Shown here: piece by piece, positions 57,897-64,000 of the stretch
Numbering within the stretch: position 1 is the first letter of the stretch
Layout of the letters: every line of letters begins with the position of its first letter
NCBI RefSeq assembly: GCF_041434935.1
Contig: NZ_CP107964.1
Coordinates: 3,038,001 to 3,102,000, forward strand
Origin: Kitasatospora sp. NBC_00374
GTDB taxonomy: Bacteria > Actinomycetota > Actinomycetes > Streptomycetales > Streptomycetaceae
Length of the DNA: 64,000 nt
Direction: 5' to 3'
Translations under genes and position numbers: made by a program
The notes under the pieces: generated by a model
Seen by the model: only the letters and a program-made list of their open reading frames with translations
Databases searched by the model: none
What the model was told of the DNA's origin: nothing

Positions 57897-58754
57897 TCAG
57901 CGATAGGTCGACACCAGCACCGACCCGGTCACCTCGACCGGCTCGGGCAGCTCGGCAAGCATTCCCGCCAGCCGCTCCCGGTCGGTGTGCCAGGCGCTGG
58001 GCCCCATCCCGACCACGGCGGCCGCGTCCGGGTGCGCGAGCCGCAGCCGGAACTCGACCTCGACCCGGTCGGCCCGGTCGAACCACGGGCCGAGCTTCTC
58101 GTCGATCCGGCGCTCCTTGTCCTCGTCCACCGAGAGCAGGCCGAGCCCCGCGACCAGCTCGCGCAGGTGACGGGAGGTCGGCGAGACGACCAGCAGCCGG
58201 CCGCCGGGGCGCAGCACCCGGCGCAGTTCCGGCCCGTTGCGCGGGGCGAAGACGTTGAGCACCAGGTCGGCGCTGCCGTCGAGCAGGGGGAGCGGCTTCC
58301 AGGCGTCGCAGACCACGGCGCCGATGAGCGGGTGGGCCCTGGCGGCGCGGCGCAGCGCGTACTTGGAGATGTCCAGCGCGGCGCCCGCCCGCTCGCCGCC
58401 GAGGCGGTCGAGGACGTGCGCCAGGTAGTAGCCGGTGCCCGCGCCCAGGTCGGCGACCAGGCCGGGAGCGTCCGACGAGCCGTGGCCCGGGTCGTCGACG
58501 GCGGTCCGGGCGGCTTCGGCGAGGGCGTCGGCGACGGGCCGGTAGTGCCCTGCGGCGAGGAACCCGGCGCGGGCGGCGACCATCTCGGCGGTGTCGCCGG
58601 TGCCGGTGTGCGCGTCCCCGGGCAGCAGGCTGACGTATCCCTGCCTGGCCTGGTCGAAGCTGTGCCCGGCGGCGCACCGCAGGGTGCGGCCGTGCAGGAC
58701 GAGGTGCTGCGCGCAGTGCGGGCAGGCCAGGGAGTGCTCGATGTCCTGCAGCAA
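57897..58754 (-). CDS. RlmA-like 23S rRNA guanine-N1 methyltransferase
   Basis: 285 residues. An N-terminal zinc ribbon (CPHCAQHLVLHGRTLRCAAGHSFD) precedes QARQGYVSLLPGD and a class I SAM methyltransferase (VADLGAGTGYYLAHVL, LNVFAPRNGPELRRVLRPGG). This is the RlmA(I/II) architecture; related enzymes confer tylosin or mycinamicin resistance (TlrB). The start is most likely TTG 58754 with GAGGAA upstream; no ATG lies nearby. Confidence 0.87.
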   Translation of the reverse strand: MLQDIEHSLACPHCAQHLVLHGRTLRCAAGHSFDQARQGYVSLLPGDAHTGTGDTAEMVAARAGFLAAGHYRPVADALAEAARTAVDDPGHGSSDAPGLVADLGAGTGYYLAHVLDRLGGERAGAALDISKYALRRAARAHPLIGAVVCDAWKPLPLLDGSADLVLNVFAPRNGPELRRVLRPGGRLLVVSPTSRHLRELVAGLGLLSVDEDKERRIDEKLGPWFDRADRVEVEFRLRLAHPDAAAVVGMGPSAWHTDRERLAGMLAELPEPVEVTGSVLVSTYR

Positions 58755-58864
58755 GGTGGTCGTTCCTCGTGGTCCGGGGCGGTGCGGCCCCAGCCTACTC
58801 AGTCCTGGCCCGCCGCCCGGCCCGCCGCCCGCGCCTCCGCCGGGCCGCCGCCCCGCCTTCGGAC

Positions 58865-59284
58865 TCAGTCCTCCTCCTCGTCCTCGCCGCCGACCTCCTC
58901 CCCCTCGGCCTCGTCGACCACCCAGGACGACAGCCGCTCGGCCACCCCGGTGACGCCGAGCTTGCCCTCCCGGATCGCCCGGGCCAGACTGCGGACCTCG
59001 CGGGCGGTGGTGGCGACACTGCAACCGCTGGCCACCAGGTAGGAGTACGCGACCGCGGTGGCGAACAGCTCGTTGCTGCGCTCCAGCGCGGGCACCCGGA
59101 TGAGCTGGTGCATCAGGGCCGCGGCGCGGTCCTGCGGCTCGGGATAGACGGCGATGTCGAAGATCTCGGCCTGGTGTCGGGCGACCGCGGCCAGCAGTGA
59201 TCCGTAGTCGATGACCTGGGGATCACCGGGCGTGTACTGCTCAGCGGTCATGAGCAGCCACGAGAGGTCCACCTCGAGGTTCAA
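58865..59284 (-). CDS. Degenerate Fic/Doc-fold toxin component
   Basis: 139 residues. Aligns by eye to Doc toxins over DYGSLLAAVARHQAEIFDIAVYPEP and ALMHQLIRVPALERSNELFATAVAYSYLVASG. The Fic motif HPFx(D/E)GNK is replaced by VPALERSN, so the catalytic His and the glycine-asparagine anion hole are absent. It should therefore lack kinase/AMPylase activity. It overlaps the upstream antitoxin stop by 4 bp (TTGA, TTG start), the usual toxin-antitoxin coupling. Very acidic C-terminal tail. Confidence 0.75.
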   Translation of the reverse strand: MNLEVDLSWLLMTAEQYTPGDPQVIDYGSLLAAVARHQAEIFDIAVYPEPQDRAAALMHQLIRVPALERSNELFATAVAYSYLVASGCSVATTAREVRSLARAIREGKLGVTGVAERLSSWVVDEAEGEEVGGEDEEED

Positions 59285-59523
59285 CGGCGCCCGCTGGGGG
59301 CGTCGCCGGGGCCGTGCTCGCCGAATTCGGCCAGGAAGGCCGTCTCGTACTCCTTCATGAACTGGGCGGCGGTGTCCACGAACAGCCGCCCGGCTTCGCC
59401 CATGTCCTGCTGGACGAGCTTCTCGATGTACTGGTTCATGCTGATCCCCTGCTGCTCGGCCCGCTCACGGGCCATCTCGGCGGTGGTCGCGTCCACCCGG
59501 ACGTTCAGCTGCTTCTTGGCCAT
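59281..59523 (-). CDS. Ribbon-helix-helix antitoxin
   Basis: 80 residues. The N-terminal RHH DNA-binding motif is QLNVRVDATTAEMARERAEQQGISMNQYIEKLVQQDM; the C-terminal half (DTAAQFMKEYETAFLAEFGE) is the probable toxin-binding helix. It starts at ATG 59523, with a TAGCTT box about 7-12 nt upstream and no ribosome site, so it is possibly leaderless. It probably autoregulates through the GCTAGC sites. Confidence 0.85.
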   Translation of the reverse strand: MAKKQLNVRVDATTAEMARERAEQQGISMNQYIEKLVQQDMGEAGRLFVDTAAQFMKEYETAFLAEFGEHGPGDAPSGRR

Positions 59524-59530
59524 AGTTCAA

Positions 59531-59550
59531 GCTAGCGCCATAGTGCTAGC
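59531..59550 (-). promoter_or_regulatory. Operator/promoter of the toxin-antitoxin pair
   Basis: Two GCTAGC palindromes 14 bp apart (59531-59536 and 59545-59550), the second inside the perfect GTGCTAGCAC. Their place at the antitoxin promoter fits RHH autorepression. Confidence 0.6.
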
Positions 59551-59759
59551 ACGGCAAGGGCGCACGGGGCGCTCGGTCCGCGCCGTCCGGTGCCGGGAGG
59601 CGCCGGGTTTCCGGTACGGCCGTCGGTACCCGGCCGGCGGTGCTGCCGGCTGCGGAGAGTGTCGGTCTTCGGCGTGCGGCTCCCGTGGTCCCTCGGCGTG
59701 CGGGCGGTCAAGAGGCGTGCAAGTGGCTGCAAGAGGAGAGTGCCCAGCCCGCCCGACGG

Positions 59760-61208
59760 TCACTCGCCCGCCGTGCGCCGCGCGCGAGCGCGGCTCGCGA
59801 CCACGATGACGAGCGCGCCGAGAATCAGGACCGCCGCCACCGCGAAGGTGATCCGCATGCCGGTGCCGACCGCCCCGGGAGTCGCCGCCGTGACGTCCGT
59901 CGTCGCCGAGGCGAGCGCGAACACGGCGCCCATGACGGAGGCGCCGGTGATGAGCCCGAGGTTGCGCGACAGGTTGAGCATGCCGGAGACGACGCCCCGT
60001 CGGTCCGGGCGGACCTCGGCCATGACGGAGGTGTTGTTGGCCGTCTGGAACACCGCGTAGCCGGCGGTGATGACCACGATCGGGCCGAGATAGCCGCAGA
60101 CGCCGAGCGTCGACGGGAGCAGGGACAGCAGGAGGGCTCCGGCCGCGATCGCGAGGAGGCCGGCAACCGTCATGCGCGGCGCGCCGAAACGATCCGCGAT
60201 CCGGCCGGCCGGCACCCCGGTCACTGCGGCGACCAGTGGGCCGGCCGAGAGCGCCAGCCCGACCAGGGCCTCGCCGAGCCCGAGCGTACGAGACAGGTAG
60301 AACGGGCCGACCACCAGCGTGGCCATCATCACCGTCGACACCAGCGCGCTCGTGGCGAGGCTCGCGCTCAGCGCCGGATCGCGGAACATCGCCGGCCGGA
60401 CCAGCGGTGAGACCGCTCTCGACTCGACGCGCACGAAGAGGCTCACCCCGCAGGCCGCGGCCGCCAGCAGAGCCGCGTTGAGCACACCGAACCGGCCGTG
60501 ACCCATGGTCATGGCCAGTGCGTAGGCGCCGAGCGTCAGGGCGAGCAGCAGCGTGCCCACGGTGTCGAAGCCGGGCCGGTCGGCCTCGGCCGCCCGCCGG
60601 TCGGCGGGCAGGTGGCGCTGCGCGAGGAGGAACGTCACGAGACCCAGGGGCGCGTTGACGAGGAAGATGGCCCGCCAACCGAGCCCGGAGATCAGCGCGC
60701 CGCCCAGCGACGGGCCGAGGGCGGTGCCGACCGCGGACATCGTCCCGAGCAGGCCCATGGCACTGCCGGTCCTCGCCTTGGGCACCGTCTCACCGACGAA
60801 CGCCATGGTCAGAGCCATCATGACGGCCGCTCCGAGGCCCTGCGCAGCCCGGGCGGCGACCAGCATCCAGAGCGTGGGCGCGAGGCCGCACAGCACCGAG
60901 GCCACGGTGAACAGGAGGATCCCGCCCAGCAGCAGCCGTCGGCGGCCGGTGAGGTCACCGAGCCGTCCGACGCTGACGATCAGGGTGGTGATGGCCAGGA
61001 GGTAGGCGAGGACGATCCACTGGACCTCCTGAAATGAGGCGGCGAACGCCTGGGCCAGCGTCGGCAGGGCGACGTTGGCGATGCTGGTGCCGAGCGAGGA
61101 CAGCAGCATGGAGAGCGAGAGGCCGGCGAGCACCCATCGGAGCGACGGTGTCCGCTCCGCACTCGGGTGCACCGCCCGGTCCTGTCTCGCGCTGGTGGGA
61201 TTCAACAT
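59760..61208 (-). CDS. MFS drug-efflux transporter (DHA2, 14-TM type)
   Basis: 482 residues with about 14 hydrophobic helices. DHA motifs: SIANVALPTLAQAF (motif D1-like), VGRLGDLTGRRRLLLGG (motif A) and GLLGTMSAVGTALGPSLGGALI (motif C). It exports small molecules by proton antiport. ATG 61208 has GGAGAACGGAG upstream. It lies 92 bp downstream of the methyltransferase, same strand, so the two may be one module. Confidence 0.9.
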   Translation of the reverse strand: MLNPTSARQDRAVHPSAERTPSLRWVLAGLSLSMLLSSLGTSIANVALPTLAQAFAASFQEVQWIVLAYLLAITTLIVSVGRLGDLTGRRRLLLGGILLFTVASVLCGLAPTLWMLVAARAAQGLGAAVMMALTMAFVGETVPKARTGSAMGLLGTMSAVGTALGPSLGGALISGLGWRAIFLVNAPLGLVTFLLAQRHLPADRRAAEADRPGFDTVGTLLLALTLGAYALAMTMGHGRFGVLNAALLAAAACGVSLFVRVESRAVSPLVRPAMFRDPALSASLATSALVSTVMMATLVVGPFYLSRTLGLGEALVGLALSAGPLVAAVTGVPAGRIADRFGAPRMTVAGLLAIAAGALLLSLLPSTLGVCGYLGPIVVITAGYAVFQTANNTSVMAEVRPDRRGVVSGMLNLSRNLGLITGASVMGAVFALASATTDVTAATPGAVGTGMRITFAVAAVLILGALVIVVASRARARRTAGE

Positions 61209-61300
61209 GAACTCCGTTCTCCGGTCACCGCCCGACACCGAACAGGGCGGGGCGGGTTGGGCAGGGCGGGTGGGGTGGGCAGGGTCGGGCTCGTACGCGG

Positions 61301-62305
61301 TCAGTGAGCCGGACGGACGGCCGTGTAGACCGTGACGCCCGCGAGCAGGAAGGCGTCCGGCCGCCGCAGGATGCCCTCCGGCGCCCCGGGGTCGAGCAGG
61401 ACGTCGAGCGTCCTGAGGTCCTCTTCGGCCAGGGCATCGCTCGCCGCCTCCCGTACCCGGGTCAGCTGGGCGTGCAGGTAGGAGCGGGCCGGCCCGCCCA
61501 GGGGTGCGGGCAGGTCGAGGAGGGAGGTGAAGGTGCGCGCGCCGGTGAGCCCGGCGCGGCGGAGCAGCTCGGGCCAGTCCTCGACGACGGCGGTGCTGCC
61601 GGGCAGCTCCGCACGCATCTCCTCGAACCAGGTCTCCAGGGCGACGTCCAGTCGGGCCTGGAGGCCCGGCCGGCCGATGCCGATGTCGCGCGGCAGGAAG
61701 CGCATCGGCAGGCCGCCCTCCGCCACGGCGAGCAGTCCGCCGGGCCTCAGCGCACCGGCGAGCGCCTTCAACGCTCCCTGCTGGTCGCCGAGATGGTGCA
61801 CGGCCTTGCTGCTCCAGACCAGGTCCGCGGTGCCGACCCCGCCTTCCCCGCCCTCGCCGTCGCCCTCGCCGTCGCCGGTGCCGGCGCCGGTGCCGGCCAG
61901 GCCCTCGGGCAGCTCGGCGTGCCGCACGGCCACCCGATCGCCCAGGCCGAGCCGCCCGGCGCGCGCCAGCGCACGGTCCAGCAGCCCGGGCGCGCCGTCC
62001 ACGGCGACCGCCTCCGCGCCGGCGAAGGTCTCGGCGAGCACGCAGGTCATCACGCCCGGCCCGCTGCCGACGTCGAGGATGCGGCGGACCCGGTGGTCCG
62101 GGCCGAGCAGTTCCTTGAGCCGGGCCGCCGCGAGGCGGAGGGCGGGGAGCTGCACGTCGCCGCCGGTCTCCAGCTGAGTGGCCATGACCTCCCAGTCGAT
62201 GTCGGTGCGGTGGTGCGCGTGCGCGTGCTTGTGCGCATGGGCGGGCGCGGGCGCACTCCCGTGCCTGGGCCCGTGTCCGTGGCGGGAATCGTTGTGTGTG
62301 CTCAT
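61301..62305 (-). CDS. SAM-dependent methyltransferase with His-rich N-terminus
   Basis: 334 residues. A His-rich leader (HGHGPRHG, HAHKHAHAHH, about 6-32) precedes a class I fold: ILDVGSGPGVMTCVLAETF, AVRHAELPEGL, DLVWSSKAVHHL and LRPGGLLAVAEGG. A Gly/Glu/Asp-rich insertion (GTGDGEGDGEGG-like) interrupts the fold near residue 150. The C-terminal helical part may set the substrate, which is unknown. ATG 62317 is an alternative start. Divergent from the XRE-cupin regulator. Confidence 0.82.
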   Translation of the reverse strand: MSTHNDSRHGHGPRHGSAPAPAHAHKHAHAHHRTDIDWEVMATQLETGGDVQLPALRLAAARLKELLGPDHRVRRILDVGSGPGVMTCVLAETFAGAEAVAVDGAPGLLDRALARAGRLGLGDRVAVRHAELPEGLAGTGAGTGDGEGDGEGGEGGVGTADLVWSSKAVHHLGDQQGALKALAGALRPGGLLAVAEGGLPMRFLPRDIGIGRPGLQARLDVALETWFEEMRAELPGSTAVVEDWPELLRRAGLTGARTFTSLLDLPAPLGGPARSYLHAQLTRVREAASDALAEEDLRTLDVLLDPGAPEGILRRPDAFLLAGVTVYTAVRPAH

Positions 62306-62337
62306 GCCGCGGAGCATCCGCCCGTCCGGCCCGACCG

Positions 62338-62353
62338 GGCAACTTCTGTTGCC
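62338..62353. promoter_or_regulatory. Operator in the methyltransferase/XRE-cupin divergent promoter
   Basis: GGCAAC-TTCT-GTTGCC, a perfect 6+6 inverted repeat in the centre of the 78-bp intergenic region. Likely bound by the adjacent XRE-cupin protein. Confidence 0.55.
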
Positions 62354-62383
62354 GATTCCGGGACAACGAGATGGAATGCCCGC

Positions 62384-63022
62384 ATGGACACCCCACCCGG
62401 CACTCCACCCGGCACTCCACCCGACAACCCGCCCGACTCCCCGCCGGCCTACCGGACGGTCCTCGAGGAGGTGGCCCCCCGGCTCAGGCGGCTGCGGGCC
62501 AAGCGCGGCCTCACCCTGGCCGAGCTCTCCGAGGCGACCGGCATCTCCAAGAGCACGCTCTCCCGACTGGAGTCCGGGCAGCGCCGCCCCAGTCTGGAGC
62601 TGCTGCTGCCGCTCGCCGGTGCGTACCGGGTGCCGCTGGACGACCTGGTCGGCGCCCCCGAGGTGGGCGATCCCCGGGTACGGCTGACGCCGCACACCCT
62701 GCCGAACGGCGGCACGTTCGTCCCGCTGACCCGAAGCCCGGGCCCGCTCCAGGCGTACAAGATGGTGATCACCGACCGGGGCTCCGAACCGGACCTCCGC
62801 ACCCACGAGGGCTACGAGTGGCTGTACGTGCTGGACGGGCGGCTGCGGCTCGTCCTCGCCGAGCACGATCTGGTCCTGCGCGCCGGCGAGGCCGCCGAGT
62901 TCGACACCCGGGTGCCCCACTGGTTCACCAGCGCCGACGGGCGGCCGGTCGAGGTCCTCAGCCTCTTCGGGCGGCAGGGGGAGCGCATGCACGTCCGCGC
63001 GAAACCCCGCAGCGCGACCTGA
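62384..63022 (+). CDS. XRE-family regulator with cupin sensor domain
   Basis: 212 residues. A proline-rich start with PPGTPPGTPPDNPPDSPP repeats precedes an HTH-XRE domain (about 30-85; RGLTLAELSEATGISKSTLSRLESG) and a C-terminal cupin (about 125-195; HEGYEWLYVLDGRLRLVL, AGEAAEFDTRVPHWF). The cupin probably binds a small ligand. It is divergent from the methyltransferase and MFS exporter, and probably represses them. Confidence 0.92.
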   Translation: MDTPPGTPPGTPPDNPPDSPPAYRTVLEEVAPRLRRLRAKRGLTLAELSEATGISKSTLSRLESGQRRPSLELLLPLAGAYRVPLDDLVGAPEVGDPRVRLTPHTLPNGGTFVPLTRSPGPLQAYKMVITDRGSEPDLRTHEGYEWLYVLDGRLRLVLAEHDLVLRAGEAAEFDTRVPHWFTSADGRPVEVLSLFGRQGERMHVRAKPRSAT

Positions 63023-63154
63023 ACCCGGCCACCCGCGGGGGGCCGGGCCGCCGGGCATGCCGGTAACGCGCCTTTCCAACAAGGGAGTTGAAGAGACAGT
63101 CGACACGTGCCATCCTCATCTCCGCGAACGCCCGTCCGAGACCGGGGGTGCGGA

Positions 63155-63721
63155 ATGGGAGAGTCGGCGAGAGCCGCGAGCACGGCCGTCGGGGTACTGC
63201 TGCTTCTTACCGTCGCGTGTACCCAGACCCGGGCCGGCGGTCACTCCGGCGGCGCCGCGCCCGGGGCACCGACCGCCGCGCAGAGCGGCAAGGCACCGGT
63301 GTCACAGCTCAGGATGCCGACGATCGAGTTCACCGACCAGGACTTCGGGGACGGTCCGAACAGCGTGTGGCCGGCCGTCAAGGAGCGGTTCACCGCGGAG
63401 TGCGCCCGGGTCTACGGCACCCCGACGCTGTGCGTGAAGCTCAAGCGCGTCTACACCGAGCCGGTGAACGAGAGCTCGGGCGGGCGGCCGTGCGGGTTCG
63501 TCCGGACGGACCCGGCGAAGAACACTCCCCTGCAGCGCGACCAGCAGGTGCTGCTGATCGGCCGCCGTTGCCCCTCCCCCTCGACGGCCAGGACGCAGTC
63601 CCCCTCCCCGCCCCGGTCGCCGTCCCCGCCCCGGAGCCCGTCGCCGGCCCTCCCGGGGTCGCCCTCCGCTCCGGCCGCCGGCACGGCCGCGACGGCCGTG
63701 TCGGGCACGGCCCACGCATGA
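63155..63721 (+). CDS. Secreted lipoprotein of unknown function
   Basis: 188 residues from ATG 63155. The signal peptide ends in lipobox LLTVAC (Cys about 22). A compact domain (about 50-135) has three cysteines (ECARVYG, TLCVKL, RPCGFV). The C-terminus is a Pro/Ser repeat tail (PSPPRSPSPPRSPSPA). Its TGA overlaps the next gene's ATG (ATGA), so the pair is coupled. Confidence 0.75.
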   Translation: MGESARAASTAVGVLLLLTVACTQTRAGGHSGGAAPGAPTAAQSGKAPVSQLRMPTIEFTDQDFGDGPNSVWPAVKERFTAECARVYGTPTLCVKLKRVYTEPVNESSGGRPCGFVRTDPAKNTPLQRDQQVLLIGRRCPSPSTARTQSPSPPRSPSPPRSPSPALPGSPSAPAAGTAATAVSGTAHA

Positions 63722-64000
63722 GCGGGGCGGACCCGACGGCTGGGCAGGAACGACCGCCCCCGCCGCCCGGGATCGGCCAGATCGGCAGGGCCTTCGGCAC
63801 CGTCGTCGCACCGACCAGTGCGCTGACCGCCCTGCTGTACTACTTCGGCCACCAGCACGCGTACTGGTTCTTCGCGTCCTTCGGCGTGGACCTGAGCCCG
63901 CTCGGCATGAGTACGGTCGACTACCTGCGCCGTTCCCTGGACGCGCTGTTCGTGCCGCTGGTCGTCCTCGCGGCGGTCGCGCTGGCCGCACCGGCGGGCC
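63718..64000 (+). CDS. Membrane protein, partial (runs off the window)
   Basis: 94 residues visible, from ATG 63718. A Pro-rich start, a transmembrane segment near 30-42 (APTSALTALLYYFG) and a second near 78-92. The HAYWFFASFGVDLSPLGMSTVDYLRRS segment is between them. It is coupled by overlap to the lipoprotein gene. Function unknown; C-terminus not seen. Confidence 0.7.
   Translation, partial: MSGADPTAGQERPPPPPGIGQIGRAFGTVVAPTSALTALLYYFGHQHAYWFFASFGVDLSPLGMSTVDYLRRSLDALFVPLVVLAAVALAAPAG

Overview
This window is chromosome from a high-GC filamentous actinomycete of the Streptomyces/Kitasatospora type. Evidence: third-position GC bias throughout, many GTG/TTG starts, the family-typical block valS / folC / ndk / mreBCD / PBP2 / rodA, a separate second MreB-like gene, the clpX-clpP2-clpP1-tig block, an NgcEFG chitobiose transporter, and a mycothiol-type DsbA-like protein. 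Species cannot be fixed from the sequence alone.

Layout. 1-8.7 kb (all minus): folate synthesis, nucleotide metabolism and the cell-elongation/sporulation-wall cluster (folC, DUF4233, ndk, mreB, mreC, mreD, mrdA, rodA). 8.9-14.2 kb interrupts the usual folC-valS neighbourhood: a chitinase gene relic, a large secreted Ntn-hydrolase (penicillin-acylase family), a small helical protein and a second MreB-like gene (mbl). 14.5-23.7 kb: valS, two proline/tyrosine-rich single-pass membrane proteins, then the ATP-dependent protease set clpX, clpP2, clpP1 and trigger factor, with ClgR-like sites before clpP1.

24.1-25.5 kb: tRNA-Pro and tRNA-Gly followed by an SRA-HNH modification-dependent (type IV) restriction enzyme. 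25.7-35.5 kb: a LysM/M23 wall hydrolase behind a c-di-AMP (ydaO-type) riboswitch, a SpoIIE-type phosphatase, an Eis-like acetyltransferase, rpiB, bioY, an amino acid permease and a DsbA-like oxidoreductase. 35.6-43.4 kb: aminopeptidase N, then a chitin module (ngcEFG transporter and secreted GH18 chitinase) with dre-like direct repeats. The chitinase relic at 9 kb adds a second, dead chitinase.

43.5-54.4 kb: aconitase with an unusually rich control region (iron box plus two tandem TamR-like palindromes), a PIN-domain toxin, a SodC-like protein, ornithine carbamoyltransferase, the two-gene Pnkp/Hen1 RNA-repair system, and dapD. 54.6-64 kb: accessory genes, including a MazG-like hydrolase, an AAA ATPase, an RlmA-like methyltransferase, an RHH/degenerate-Doc toxin-antitoxin pair, an MFS exporter plus methyltransferase divergent from an XRE-cupin regulator, and a lipoprotein/membrane pair running off the end.

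The strongest points for follow-up are the acnA regulatory region, the Pnkp/Hen1 repair operon, the SRA-HNH enzyme beside the tRNA genes, the c-di-AMP riboswitch, the chitinase relic, and the degenerate Doc toxin. All database-type statements rest on recognition, not on searches.
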